Assembly: GCF_013385425.1 (NCBI RefSeq)
Contig: NZ_JACAQA010000004.1
Coordinates: forward strand, 62,001-126,000
DNA from: Pseudomonas gingeri
GTDB lineage: Bacteria > Pseudomonadota > Gammaproteobacteria > Pseudomonadales > Pseudomonadaceae
Direction: 5' to 3'
DNA: 64,000 bases
Made by a program: the position numbers and the translations under genes. Shown here in pieces: positions 43,269 to 52,046 of the stretch; the stretch's first letter is position 1, and every line of letters starts with the position of its first letter. The notes below the pieces were generated by a model. It worked only from the letters and a program-made list of their open reading frames with translations, was not told the origin of the DNA and did no database searches.

Positions 43269-43994
43269 ATGAAAGGTTTCAACTCGGCCGTGCTGGGGTT
43301 GGGATTGGCCGTGTGGTGCGGCTTGGCAGGGGCGACAGAGGTGCCCGCCGGTTATCGCGTGGCCCAACAATTGCCGATCGATAACGGGCAGGTGTTGGAG
43401 ATACTGGAGGACGTGCGGATGACTCCGGACCTGCATCGCGCCCTGTGGGGCAACGGTACGGAACCGGAAAGTATCGATGACCAGGTGCTCGCCGCGGATG
43501 TCGAGAACAAGCCGTTCGTCGACGCCCAGGTACGCTTGCTGGCGGCCTCCGGTGAGGCGCTGGAAAACAAAAGCCTGGGTTATCCGCTGGCCACGGTTGA
43601 GAAAGCCCCCCTGGTGGGTCTGCCGGCCCCGGCCTATTTCCTGACCATCGATGAAACGGCGCCGATGGGCACCTACAGCGGTCCGGCCACCCAGGTACTG
43701 ATGCCGTCGACGGGCAAGCTCAACGCCACGGTCTATCGGACGGCGGAGGGCAAGAGCGAGGCGCTGTTCCTGGCCCAGACCGGCAAGGCGGCCTGGCAGG
43801 TCGGCGCGCCGACGGCGGACGGCGTGGCACAGATCCAGCAGGTGTCCTCGTCGCCGGCGAGCGAGGATGAAGAGTTCGTCACTACCTACCGGACTTATCG
43901 GTTCAAGAACGGCGCCTGGCAATTGTCGTCGCGGCAAGAGGCGGGGTATTGGGACACCGAGAGCGATTTTCCGCAGCGCTCGGCGTTTCCCTGA
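43269..43994 (+). CDS. exported hypothetical protein
   Basis: A 241-residue protein with a signal peptide (MKGFNSAVLGLGLAVWCGLA, cleavage near GAT). The mature part is acidic, rich in Ala, Thr and Pro, and without cysteines or membrane helices. I do not recognise a family. It is 46 bp downstream of radA on the same strand, and may be cotranscribed with it. ATG 43269 follows AAGGGAG. The end carries Tyr/Trp-rich EAGYWDTESDFPQRSAFP. Confidence 0.75.
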   Translation: MKGFNSAVLGLGLAVWCGLAGATEVPAGYRVAQQLPIDNGQVLEILEDVRMTPDLHRALWGNGTEPESIDDQVLAADVENKPFVDAQVRLLAASGEALENKSLGYPLATVEKAPLVGLPAPAYFLTIDETAPMGTYSGPATQVLMPSTGKLNATVYRTAEGKSEALFLAQTGKAAWQVGAPTADGVAQIQQVSSSPASEDEEFVTTYRTYRFKNGAWQLSSRQEAGYWDTESDFPQRSAFP

Positions 43995-44040
43995 TGGTGC
44001 CGGTGCGGGTTTGCCAGTGATTGCGAGGGGGTATTCACCG

Positions 44041-44072
44041 CCGCATCGCCGGCAAGCCGGCTCCCACAATTT
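44041..44072. repeat. REP half-element
   Basis: CCGCATCGCCGGCAAGCCGG followed by CTCCCACAA, a single inverted core. Confidence 0.65.
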
Positions 44073-44086
44073 TTCTAGGGCTTTGT

Positions 44087-44455
44087 TTACAGCTCGATCA
44101 GGGCGCCCAGTTCCCGTTCGAGTTCCGCCGCGTCGGCCAGATTCAACTCGATCAGGCGCCGCAGGTGCTGGATCGATTCCAGGCCGATATGCAGGCACTT
44201 GAAGCCCAGGTGGTCTTTTTCCCGGTGCACCAGTTCGGCATCCATTTCGACATGGGCGTTTGCCGCCAGGCGAATGTCGACGCGGAAGATGCCCTCGTTG
44301 CTGTCATCCCAGGTGCCGGGTCGCTGAAGTAGCAGCCCCTTGAGCGACAGGTCGATCAGATGCGCCGACCAGACGGTGGAGCCCTGGCTGAGGGTGGTGT
44401 CGGCGTCGAAATCAATACGTTTGAATTGGCGTCGATTGGAATGCGGGTCGCTCAT
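44087..44455 (-). CDS. mapZ: PilZ-domain c-di-GMP receptor, MapZ-like
   Basis: A 122-residue single-domain PilZ protein starting at ATG 44455. The c-di-GMP motifs are RRQFKRIDF (RxxxR near residues 8-12) and DLSLKGLL (D/NxSxxG). The C-terminal helix IQHLRRLIELNLADAAELE closely resembles that of P. aeruginosa PA4608 (MapZ), which binds c-di-GMP and inhibits the chemotaxis methyltransferase CheR1. MapZ itself lies next to radA and cstA in that species, as here. Confidence 0.88.
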   Translation of the reverse strand: MSDPHSNRRQFKRIDFDADTTLSQGSTVWSAHLIDLSLKGLLLQRPGTWDDSNEGIFRVDIRLAANAHVEMDAELVHREKDHLGFKCLHIGLESIQHLRRLIELNLADAAELERELGALIEL

Positions 44456-44688
44456 GACGTGGCTCCTTGGCGTATTCACTGACTATAGCCTCCACAGCCA
44501 GCAGGAGCGAATGTATAGCCGGATACCACACGATTTGTGCTGCCGTGGGCCAGGGTGGGTGGCCATTGCAAGCCATCGCTCAGGGGCAAAAAAGCCGTTC
44601 TCGAGCAATGTCGGGTATGGCCTTTGGCCCTGTTGGCGCTAAACTCAAGGTAGCTGTCTTTCTTGTCCTCTCTGGCTGGAATATAAAA

Positions 44689-46755
44689 ATGAAAAATAAT
44701 AATAGCCCGCTACGCCACCTACCCTGGCTGCTGCTGGCAATCGTTGGAGCATGCGCCCTGGGCGTAGTGGCCTTGCGCCGCGGCGAGGCGATCAACGCCT
44801 TGTGGATCGTGGTCGCCGCTGTGGCGATCTATCTGGTTGCCTATCGTTACTACAGTTTGTTCATCGCCAACAATGTCATGCAGCTCGATGCCAATCGGGC
44901 CACGCCGGCGGTGCTCAATAATGACGGTCTGGACTATGTGCCGACCAACAAACACATTCTTTTCGGTCACCACTTCGCGGCCATCGCCGGCGCGGGACCG
45001 TTGGTCGGGCCGGTGCTGGCGGCGCAGATGGGGTATCTGCCTGGCACGCTCTGGCTGATCGCCGGTGTAGTCCTGGCCGGTGCGGTGCAGGACTTTATCG
45101 TCCTGTTCCTCTCCACCCGCCGCAACGGCCGTTCCCTGGGCGATATGGTCCGTGAGGAAATGGGCCGCGTGCCGGGGACCATCGCCCTGTTCGGCTGCTT
45201 CCTGATCATGATCATCATCCTCGCGGTGCTGGCGCTGATCGTGGTCAAGGCCCTGGCCGAGAGCCCATGGGGTATCTTCACGGTGATGGCGACCATCCCG
45301 ATCGCGATGTTCATGGGCATCTACATGCGCTATATCCGCCCGGGCCGCATCGGTGAAATCTCCATTGTCGGCGTGCTCCTGTTGCTCGGCTCGATCTGGC
45401 TGGGCGGGCAGATTGCCGCCGACCCTGTGTGGGCCAAGGCCTTCAGCTTCACTGGCGTACAGATCACCTGGATGCTGGTCGGTTACGGTTTTGTGGCAGC
45501 AGTGTTGCCGGTCTGGCTGATTCTGGCGCCGCGCGACTACCTGTCGACCTTTCTCAAGATCGGCACCATCATCGCCCTGGCGATCGGCATCCTGATCACC
45601 ATGCCCGTGCTGAAAATGCCGGCGCTGACCCAGTTCGTCGACGGCACAGGTCCGGTCTGGAAAGGCGGCCTGTTCCCGTTCCTGTTCATCACCATCGCCT
45701 GCGGTGCGGTGTCCGGTTTCCACGCGCTGATCGCCTCCGGGACCACGCCCAAGCTGCTGGACAAGGAAACCAACGCCCGTTATATCGGTTACGGCGGCAT
45801 GCTGATGGAGTCCTTTGTGGCCATTATGGCGATGGTCGCCGCTTCGGTGATCGAGCCAGGCGTGTACTTCGCCATGAACAGCCCGGCGGCGGCGGTCGGC
45901 AGTGATGTGGTGACGGTGGCACAGACCGTCACCAGTTGGGGCTTTGCGATCACCCCTGACGCCCTGCTGGCCGTGGCCAAGGACATCGGTGAAACCACCG
46001 TGCTGTCACGTGCCGGCGGTGCGCCGACCCTGGCGGTCGGTATCGCGCAGATCCTCCACCATGTCCTCCCCGGTGAGAACAGCATGGCGTTCTGGTACCA
46101 CTTCGCGATCCTGTTCGAAGCACTGTTTATCCTGACGGCGGTGGATGCCGGTACCCGTGCCGGACGTTTCATGCTGCAGGATCTGCTCGGCTCCTTCGTC
46201 CCGGCGCTCAAGCGCACCGAGTCCTGGACCGCCAACCTGATCGCCACCGCCGGATGCGTGGCGATGTGGGGTTACCTGCTGTATCAAGGCGTGATCGACC
46301 CGTTGGGCGGCATCAACACCTTGTGGCCGCTGTTCGGTATCTCCAACCAGATGCTGGCCGGTATCGCGCTGATGCTCGGCACCGTGGTGCTGATCAAGAT
46401 GAAACGCCAGCGCTATATCTGGGTGACCTTGCTGCCTGCCGCCTGGTTGCTGATCTGTACCACCACCGCCGGCTTTATCAAGCTGTTCGACGCCAATCCG
46501 GCCATCGGTTTCCTTTCCCTGGCGAAGAAATACAGCGTAGCGTTGGAGGCAGGGCAGGTGATCGCCCCGGCCAAGGACATCAACCAGATGCAGCACGTGA
46601 TCTTCAATGCCTATACCAACGCGGCGTTGACGGCACTCTTCCTGTTTGTGGTATTCAGTGTGCTGTTCTATGCCATCAAGGTCGGTGTCTCGGCCTGGGG
46701 CAACAAGGAACGCACGGACAAAGAAACCCCGTTCCAGGCCGTGCCTGAAGCGTAA
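44689..46755 (+). CDS. cstA: carbon starvation protein A, pyruvate/peptide transporter
   Basis: A 688-residue CstA-family inner-membrane transporter with about 16-18 helices. Landmarks: GHHFAAIAGAGPLVGPVLA near residue 95, FIVLFLSTRRNGRSLG and GFHALIASGTTPKLL. CstA proteins import pyruvate or peptides during starvation. ATG 44689 is used (MKNNNSPLRHLP); longer openings lack homology. The Shine-Dalgarno is weak (TGGA), and AATAATAA at 44695-44702 inside codons 3-5 matches the Crc/Hfq target motif. Confidence 0.95.
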   Translation: MKNNNSPLRHLPWLLLAIVGACALGVVALRRGEAINALWIVVAAVAIYLVAYRYYSLFIANNVMQLDANRATPAVLNNDGLDYVPTNKHILFGHHFAAIAGAGPLVGPVLAAQMGYLPGTLWLIAGVVLAGAVQDFIVLFLSTRRNGRSLGDMVREEMGRVPGTIALFGCFLIMIIILAVLALIVVKALAESPWGIFTVMATIPIAMFMGIYMRYIRPGRIGEISIVGVLLLLGSIWLGGQIAADPVWAKAFSFTGVQITWMLVGYGFVAAVLPVWLILAPRDYLSTFLKIGTIIALAIGILITMPVLKMPALTQFVDGTGPVWKGGLFPFLFITIACGAVSGFHALIASGTTPKLLDKETNARYIGYGGMLMESFVAIMAMVAASVIEPGVYFAMNSPAAAVGSDVVTVAQTVTSWGFAITPDALLAVAKDIGETTVLSRAGGAPTLAVGIAQILHHVLPGENSMAFWYHFAILFEALFILTAVDAGTRAGRFMLQDLLGSFVPALKRTESWTANLIATAGCVAMWGYLLYQGVIDPLGGINTLWPLFGISNQMLAGIALMLGTVVLIKMKRQRYIWVTLLPAAWLLICTTTAGFIKLFDANPAIGFLSLAKKYSVALEAGQVIAPAKDINQMQHVIFNAYTNAALTALFLFVVFSVLFYAIKVGVSAWGNKERTDKETPFQAVPEA
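44695..44702 (+). promoter_or_regulatory. Crc/Hfq-type A-rich motif in cstA
   Basis: AATAATAA fits the AAnAAnAA Crc/Hfq binding pattern and covers the start of cstA, where binding would block translation under catabolite repression. Confidence 0.5.
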
Positions 46756-46770
46756 AAGAGGAATACCGCC

Positions 46771-46968
46771 ATGTTCAACGACCTGAGTCGCCTCGGTAAA
46801 TACCTCGGTCAGGCCGCGCGCCTGATGGTCGGCATGCCCGACTACGACACCTACGTCGAGCATATGCAGAACAAGCACCCGGACAAGCCGGTCATGACCT
46901 ACGAGGCGTTCTTCCGGGAACGCCAGGAAGCCCGTTATGGGGGCAAGGGCGGGCCGAAGTGCTGTTGA
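46771..46968 (+). CDS. ybdD: YbdD/YjiX family small protein
   Basis: A 65-residue protein of the DUF466 (YbdD/YjiX) family. It begins [20 protein letters not shown] and ends with GGKGGPKCC, the conserved double cysteine. It follows cstA by 15 bp with AAGAGGAA upstream, and the pairing of CstA with YbdD is widespread; the E. coli YbdD/YjiX partner is required for full pyruvate uptake by its transporter. Confidence 0.92.
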   Translation: MFNDLSRLGKYLGQAARLMVGMPDYDTYVEHMQNKHPDKPVMTYEAFFRERQEARYGGKGGPKCC

Positions 46969-47028
46969 CCCGGGTGGCGCTCTCTTGAGGGCGTACCGGG
47001 TTATTCAAGGCTGAACACTGTCACTGTG

Positions 47029-47100
47029 GGAGCCCGGCTTGCCGGCGATGGCGATCTTGCGGACGCCATCGCCGGCAAGCCGGGCTCCCATCGTTTTTTT
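47029..47100 (+). terminator. perfect 26-bp REP hairpin acting as terminator after ybdD
   Basis: Two arms (47029-47054, beginning GGGAGCCCGGCTTGCCGGCG, and 47065-47090) are exact reverse complements of 26 bases around a 10-base loop, and TTTTTT follows at 47095-47100. It serves both as REP and as an intrinsic terminator of the cstA-ybdD operon. Confidence 0.85.
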
Positions 47101-47120
47101 AGCGTATGGGAGATTTCTGT

Positions 47121-48092
47121 TTGTCAGTTCCTATTCCTGTGACCGTCCTGAGCGGTTTCCTCGGCGCCGGCAAGACCACCTTGCTGCGCCATCTGCTCAA
47201 AGCCGAGCACGGCCTGAAAATCGCCGTGATCGAGAACGAATTCAGCGACGCCGGCATCGACACCCAACTGCTGGGTGCCGAGCCGGTGCAAGTGATGACG
47301 CTGTCCAACGGCTGCGTCTGCTGCACCATTCACACTGACCTGACCAAGGCCCTGTATCTGCTGCTGGAGCGCCTGGACAGCGGCGAAATCGCCTTCGACC
47401 GACTGGTGATCGAGTGCACCGGTCTGGCCGACCCGGCCCCGGTGGCGCAGACCTTTTTTATCGACGAGGAATTGCGCGAGCGTTATCTGCTCGACGGCAT
47501 CATCACCCTGGTGGACGCGGCCCATGCCGAGCACCACCTGACCCAGGCCATCGCCCAGGCGCAGATCGGTTTTGCCGACCGGCTGCTGGTGAGCAAGCGT
47601 GACCTGGTGGATGAAGCGACGTTTACGGCCTTGAGCGAACGGCTGACGCGGATCAATCGCCGGGCACCGATCCGTATCGTCGAGCACGGCAACATTGATC
47701 TGGCCGAACTGCTCGATGTGCGCGGCTTCAATCTCAATGCCGACCTGGGTGGCGGCTTGAGTTTGCGTCCGGTCAGCAAGGCCGCATCCATCGACCGTAT
47801 TTCCAGCCTGGTGCTGCGTACCGATCAGCCGCTGGATATCGACAAGCTCAGCGAGTTCATGAACGAACTGCTGGAAGATCACGGCAAACAGTTGCTGCGC
47901 TACAAGGGCGTGTTGAATATCGCCGGGGAGCCCCGGCGCATGGTGTTCCAGGGGGTGCTCAAGCTGTACGGTTTCGACTGGGATACCGAGTGGGAAGAGG
48001 GCGCGGCGCGGGAGAGCGTGATCGTGTTTATTGCCGATGACCTGCCGGAAGAGAAGATTCGCGAAGGCTTTGCGAAGGTCGCGACGGCTTGA
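47121..48092 (+). CDS. yjiA: CobW-family GTPase YjiA
   Basis: A protein of about 323 residues of the COG0523 metallochaperone GTPase group. Walker A GFLGAGKTT is near residue 10, CxCC metal motif NGCVCCTIHTDL near 57, ECTGLADPAP follows, and SKRDLVD is the base-recognition motif; the C-terminal CobW_C domain spans about 225-320. E. coli YjiA binds zinc and other metals. TTG 47121 with GGGAGA seven bases ahead is preferred; ATG 47106, five codons upstream, lacks a ribosome binding site. Confidence 0.9.
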   Translation: MSVPIPVTVLSGFLGAGKTTLLRHLLKAEHGLKIAVIENEFSDAGIDTQLLGAEPVQVMTLSNGCVCCTIHTDLTKALYLLLERLDSGEIAFDRLVIECTGLADPAPVAQTFFIDEELRERYLLDGIITLVDAAHAEHHLTQAIAQAQIGFADRLLVSKRDLVDEATFTALSERLTRINRRAPIRIVEHGNIDLAELLDVRGFNLNADLGGGLSLRPVSKAASIDRISSLVLRTDQPLDIDKLSEFMNELLEDHGKQLLRYKGVLNIAGEPRRMVFQGVLKLYGFDWDTEWEEGAARESVIVFIADDLPEEKIREGFAKVATA

Positions 48093-48152
48093 TGTGAGCA
48101 CTGTGGTGACTGGGCAAACCCTGATGCCGTTCAGTTAAGGCCGAACACCGTC

Positions 48153-48230
48153 CTTGTAGGAGCATGGCTTGCCAGCGAAGGGGGCCTCAAGATCGCTAAA
48201 AGCTTCGCGGGCAAGCCCTGCTCCTACAGG
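48153..48230. repeat. REP pair
   Basis: TTGTAGGAGCATGGCTTGCC and GCGGGCAAGCCCTGCTCCTA inverted, with AAGATCGCTAAAAGC in the middle. Confidence 0.9.
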
Positions 48231-48352
48231 TTAAGTGGCGTTTTCAGTATTCCATTCCCCTCGACATGAACGGCATTAAGGCAAGCCCGCTCGCCACGGT
48301 TGGGTCCGCGTTTAACTGGGACGGCTGGCTTCCTGGGAAGATTTTGGCGGAC

Positions 48353-49021
48353 TCAGGACCACTGCAGGACGCCAAGCTGATCCAGGTACTCCGTCAGCCA
48401 TTCGACGCCGACTCCGGCATTGCCGTTTTCCACGGCATTGACGATGGCCTCACGTACTCGCCAGTCCTCGTTGCGCGCCGAATGTTGCGCCAGGGCCAAC
48501 CCGGTCAGCGGCACCAGCCCGCTGAGAAAGTGCGCCAGGGGGGCGTTGCCGGCCATCCTCGCCAATTCCAGATGAAACTCGCCCCCCAGCCTTGTCGCCG
48601 TGCTCTGCCGGCCAGTTTCGGCATTCTGGCGTTCACGGGCGACCAGCGTGCGAAGCGCTGCAAACGTCAGTCCAGCGGACTTGGCGCAAACCAGCTCGAT
48701 AACGCTGATCTCGGCCAGCCGCCGCGCTTGCAGGGTCTGGCGGATCTGTTCGGCGTCCGGCTCGGCGACCCGGGCGCGTTGGTTGGGGCGGGTAAGAATG
48801 ATCTGTTGCCGCGCCAGACGGCTCATGACCCGGCGCACCTGGCTGCGACCCGCGCCGTAGACGCGTATCAGGGCCTCTTCACTCAACCCCTCGGCAAACT
48901 GGCGGTCGAGGATGTCTTCGAACACCTGGGCGTAGAGCGTCTCGGCGCAGAAAGCCGGGCCCTGTGGCGGCACCACGGTACGCCGGGTGGTGAAGGGCAG
49001 GGATGTCGCAACGCTGTTCAT
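48353..49021 (-). CDS. GntR-family regulator, FCD type
   Basis: A 222-residue GntR regulator with an N-terminal winged helix (residues 28-92, LYAQVFEDILDRQFAEGLSE) and an all-helical FCD ligand domain (about 100-220) of the kind that binds dicarboxylates or other organic acids. In this branch the helix-turn-helix is slightly atypical (EALIRVYGAGRSQVRRVMSR). It sits 25 bp after a second FCD regulator and downstream of a C4-dicarboxylate transporter, so all three are probably one unit. Confidence 0.88.
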   Translation of the reverse strand: MNSVATSLPFTTRRTVVPPQGPAFCAETLYAQVFEDILDRQFAEGLSEEALIRVYGAGRSQVRRVMSRLARQQIILTRPNQRARVAEPDAEQIRQTLQARRLAEISVIELVCAKSAGLTFAALRTLVARERQNAETGRQSTATRLGGEFHLELARMAGNAPLAHFLSGLVPLTGLALAQHSARNEDWRVREAIVNAVENGNAGVGVEWLTEYLDQLGVLQWS

Positions 49022-49046
49022 ATCCGGTCTCCCCTTGGCGGGTGGG

Positions 49047-49757
49047 TTATTGCTCGGTACTGCCCAGATGGTCGTCCGGGATGGTGAGTTCGATGCCCAT
49101 GCGTCGGCCTTCCTGGAGGATATGGCGACGCATTTCCGCGCTGGCCAGGGCGCTGTTCTTGTTGCGGATGGCGCGCACTACGGCCTCGTTTTCCAGCAGG
49201 CGTTCCGCCAGGTGTTCCGGCGAATTGCGCAGGACCTCGGCGCTCTGCTTGAGGGCGTTGCTGGTCTGTTGCACCACGTTCTGGAAGATCGGGTTGGCGG
49301 TCAGGGCGAACAGCTCTTCATGGAAGGCGATGTAGGCGTTCATCCCGGCTTCGCTGTCGTCGGCCTCCAGGGCTTCGCGCATGTCCATCAGGGTCAGGCG
49401 CAGTTGGCCGACTTCCTTGCTGCTGATGGACTGCGCCACCAGCCCGACGATAAACGGCTCCAGGGTGTAGCGCAGTTGCAGCACATCTTCGAGGCTGGCG
49501 TCGGCCACGCCGCTGTGGGCGGTCGAGGTTTCGCTGGGGGCGGCGTCGAGCACCACCACCCCTTTGCCCGGCATCGAGCGCACCAGGCCAAGGGTTTCCA
49601 GCACGGTCACGGCTTCGCGCAGGCTCGGGCGGCTGATGCCCAGCTGTTCGGCCAGTTCACGCTGGCCCGGCAGCATCTCACCACGGCGCCACTGGCCCCG
49701 GGCCAGGGCCGCCCGGAGTTTTTCTACGACTGAATTGACAACGGTTGAGGTAATCAC
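49047..49757 (-). CDS. GntR-family regulator, FadR/PdhR-like
   Basis: A 236-residue GntR/FCD regulator. The winged helix is residues 7-70 (GQRELAEQLGISRPSLREAV, TLGLVRSMPGKGVVV) and the FCD domain about 90-220. It starts at GTG 49757 with GGAGT upstream; no ATG is available. The order dctA-fadR-gntR with short gaps suggests feedback control of dctA by the regulator, through the GGTC/GACC palindromes upstream of dctA. The ligand would be a C4-dicarboxylate or related acid. Confidence 0.9.
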   Translation of the reverse strand: MITSTVVNSVVEKLRAALARGQWRRGEMLPGQRELAEQLGISRPSLREAVTVLETLGLVRSMPGKGVVVLDAAPSETSTAHSGVADASLEDVLQLRYTLEPFIVGLVAQSISSKEVGQLRLTLMDMREALEADDSEAGMNAYIAFHEELFALTANPIFQNVVQQTSNALKQSAEVLRNSPEHLAERLLENEAVVRAIRNKNSALASAEMRRHILQEGRRMGIELTIPDDHLGSTEQ

Positions 49758-49855
49758 GGTGTACTCCAGATAAAACGGTGAGGCCACGACCCGAGGCCGG
49801 CGCTTGTTTCGCGGGCCAGGGGCCAGTACCGGCGCCCGTCCCCGGGCGCCTGGCA

Positions 49856-51169
49856 TCAAAACTCCTGCTGATGAGCCGGTGTTGCCGGCTTTCTCGGCGT
49901 AAAGGCATAACCTTGCTGGCCATCGAGGACCTTGTGGGCCCGCTGCACATCGATGTCCTTTTCCCAGCGGGCGATGGCCACGGTCGCCACGCAGTTGCCG
50001 ACCAGGTTGGTCATGGCCCGGCCGATGCCCATGAACCAGTCGACCGCCAGCACCAACACCAGCCCGACCACCGGGATCGCCGGAATGGCCGTCAGGGTGG
50101 CGGCGAGGATCACCAGGGCCGAGCCGGGAATACCGTGGGCGCCTTTGGAGGTGATCAGCGACACCAGCAGGATGGTCAGCAGGTCGGTCAGCGCCAGCGG
50201 GGTGCCGGTGGCATTGGCGATAAAGACGATGGCCAGGGTCAGGTAGATCGAGAAACCGTCCAGGTTGAACGAGTACCCGGTCGGGATCACCAGGCCCACC
50301 GTCGAACTGCCTATCCCCAGGTGCTCGAGCTTGCGCATGACCTGCGGCAGCACGGCATCCGAGGACGCTGTACCCATCACGATCAGCAGGTCTTCGCGCA
50401 GGTACTTGAGGAAGGGCAGGATCCGCAGGCCGGACAGGCGCATCACCAGGCCGAGGATCACCAGCACGAAGCACAGGCAGGTCACGTAGAACAACGCCAC
50501 CAGGCTGCCGAGCTGGCGCAGCGAGTCCAGGCCGTAGGTGCTGGTGGTGAAAGCGATGGCGCCGAAGACGCCAATCGGCGCCAGGCGCACGATCATGCCC
50601 ATGATGCGGAAGATCACGTGGCTGAGTTCATTGATCAAGCGCGAGATGCCTGACGCCGACTCGCCCACCAGGTTCAGGGCGCTGCCGAACAGTACGGAGA
50701 ACAGCAGCACCTGGAGAATGTTGTTGTCGGCAAAGGCGCCGATCACCGAGTTGGGGATCAGGTCCATCAGGAACTGCGTGGTCCCGCGCATATGCTGGCC
50801 ACGGTCGGCGAGGTCGCCCAGGGCCACCTTGGACAGCTGCTCCAGATGAATATTGGCGCCACTGCCGATGCCGGTGGAAAAGGCCAGGATCAGCCCGATC
50901 AACAGGGCGATGGTGGTCAGGACTTCGAAGTAGATCACCGATTTGAGGCCGATCCGCCCGACTTTCTTCAGGTCGCCGGCACCGGAGATGCCGCTGACCA
51001 CCACGCAGAAGACGATCAGTCCGATCAGCATCTTGATCAGCTTGATAAAGCCGTCGCCGAGGGGTTTGAGTTGGACGGAAAATTCGGGAAGGGCGAGTCC
51101 GCAGATGATGCCGAGCACCAGTCCAAGGACAACCTGAAGGAAAATCGAACGCGAGCACCATCTGAGCAT
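49856..51169 (-). CDS. dctA: C4-dicarboxylate:cation symporter, DctA family
   Basis: A 437-residue DAACS-family transporter importing succinate, fumarate and malate with Na+ or H+. Landmarks: VVLGLVLGIICGLALPEF at the start, the re-entrant TGIGSGANIHLE and the TIP-like VIPTGYSFNLDG substrate motif. It is followed by two GntR-type regulators in place of the usual DctBD two-component pair, and no sigma-54 promoter is visible upstream. It may be a dctA paralogue under its own local control. Confidence 0.92.
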   Translation of the reverse strand: MLRWCSRSIFLQVVLGLVLGIICGLALPEFSVQLKPLGDGFIKLIKMLIGLIVFCVVVSGISGAGDLKKVGRIGLKSVIYFEVLTTIALLIGLILAFSTGIGSGANIHLEQLSKVALGDLADRGQHMRGTTQFLMDLIPNSVIGAFADNNILQVLLFSVLFGSALNLVGESASGISRLINELSHVIFRIMGMIVRLAPIGVFGAIAFTTSTYGLDSLRQLGSLVALFYVTCLCFVLVILGLVMRLSGLRILPFLKYLREDLLIVMGTASSDAVLPQVMRKLEHLGIGSSTVGLVIPTGYSFNLDGFSIYLTLAIVFIANATGTPLALTDLLTILLVSLITSKGAHGIPGSALVILAATLTAIPAIPVVGLVLVLAVDWFMGIGRAMTNLVGNCVATVAIARWEKDIDVQRAHKVLDGQQGYAFTPRKPATPAHQQEF

Positions 51170-51322
51170 GGGGAGGATCCTGGTCGGTGTTCCGTGATCC
51201 GGGCCTGTGGCCGCAGCTTCGGAACTTAATTGTTGTGGTCTTACCGGTATGTCCAGTGCGGGGCCAGTCTACGCCCGGTTTTTCCCGGATAACAAGGGAT
51301 TTTCGCGAAATTGGTTGGACCG

Positions 51323-51331
51323 GTCTGACCA
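51323..51331. promoter_or_regulatory. FadR/PdhR-type operator candidate upstream of dctA
   Basis: GGTCTGACC is a perfect 9-bp palindrome. Another GGTC-type half-site lies at about 51237-51250 (GTGGTCTTACCGG). The PdhR/FadR group recognises TGGTnnnACCA-like sequences. Confidence 0.4.
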
Positions 51332-51343
51332 GTAATGCTGGTC

Positions 51344-51429
51344 CTGTAGGAGCTGGCTTGCCGGCGATGAGGCCCGCAAGTGCGATGCAAGCCTTCAGAC
51401 CGCCATCGCCAGCAAGCCGGCTCCCACAA
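51344..51429. repeat. REP pair
   Basis: CCTGTAGGAGCTGGCTTGCC and CCATCGCCAGCAAGCCGGCT, followed by CCCACA. Confidence 0.85.
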
Positions 51430-51497
51430 AATGGTGCTCCGCCGCAAGGTGCTGCTTTACTGCGAAGGGGCGACGGACGGCGAGTTTCCTCCAGGCG

Positions 51498-51527
51498 AAA
51501 AAAAGCCCGGCCATGGCTGGCCGGGCT
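51498..51527 (-). terminator. terminator of the 79-residue exported protein
   Basis: AGCCCGGCC (51504-51512), loop, GGCCGGGCT (51519-51527), with the T-run on the minus strand at 51498-51504. Confidence 0.85.
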
Positions 51528-51574
51528 CTTGGAGGGGGACCGAGTGGGCGCGGGTTGACGGCACGTCTTCGGTT

Positions 51575-51814
51575 CTAGAAGCAGCGAACCGTCTCAGCCT
51601 GGAGATACTTGCGGGCCATTTTGACTTCCGCGCCTTGCGCGGTGGCCGCGAGCATTCTTTCGTGGGCGACTTCGACGCCTTGGGGGGCTTGGGGTGAAGG
51701 TGTGAGTGCAAAGCAGTTGTACTCGTTATCCGTGGTGGTGTCTGCGTGTACAGCCGTGGTGAGCGCGATGCTGAACACGGCCAGTGTGGCGCCTCGGATA
51801 ATGGGTTTTATCAT
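51575..51814 (-). CDS. small exported protein of unknown function
   Basis: A 79-residue protein with a signal peptide (MIKPIIRGATLAVFSIALTT, cleavage near VHA). The mature part is about 55 residues with two cysteines, which may form a disulfide, and a Thr/Pro-rich segment (FALTPSPQAPQGVEV). No family recognised. Its own terminator follows within 50 bp, which shows the gene is a separate, well-formed unit. Confidence 0.7.
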   Translation of the reverse strand: MIKPIIRGATLAVFSIALTTAVHADTTTDNEYNCFALTPSPQAPQGVEVAHERMLAATAQGAEVKMARKYLQAETVRCF

Positions 51815-51962
51815 GGCTGAAACCTCGTTTTGAATGAGGTATCAGCATGTCCTTTACGCATCGCCAGACGTATTGGCGAAAGTCGTCAGTGACCGACAGG
51901 TGTTTCCGGCTTTGTGTCTGAAAGCTGATGGCAAGGTGTAAAGGCTTTGCTTTTACAGGGGA

Positions 51963-51998
51963 CAAAAACACCAATGCCCCGACAAGTCGGGGCATTGG
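51963..51998 (-). terminator. terminator of glyA
   Basis: CCAATGCCCCGAC (51971-51983) and GTCGGGGCATTGG (51986-51998), 13 bp perfect, T-run on the minus strand at 51963-51968. Confidence 0.85.
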
Positions 51999-52046
51999 TT
52001 TCAGTCTACCGGCCTGTCGGCCAGATGGGCTTTCAGCGAACCGCTA

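Noticed and set aside
47106..47121. ATG 47106 as yjiA start
   Set aside because: No Shine-Dalgarno before it, while GGGAGA sits seven bases ahead of TTG 47121; the difference is only five residues.
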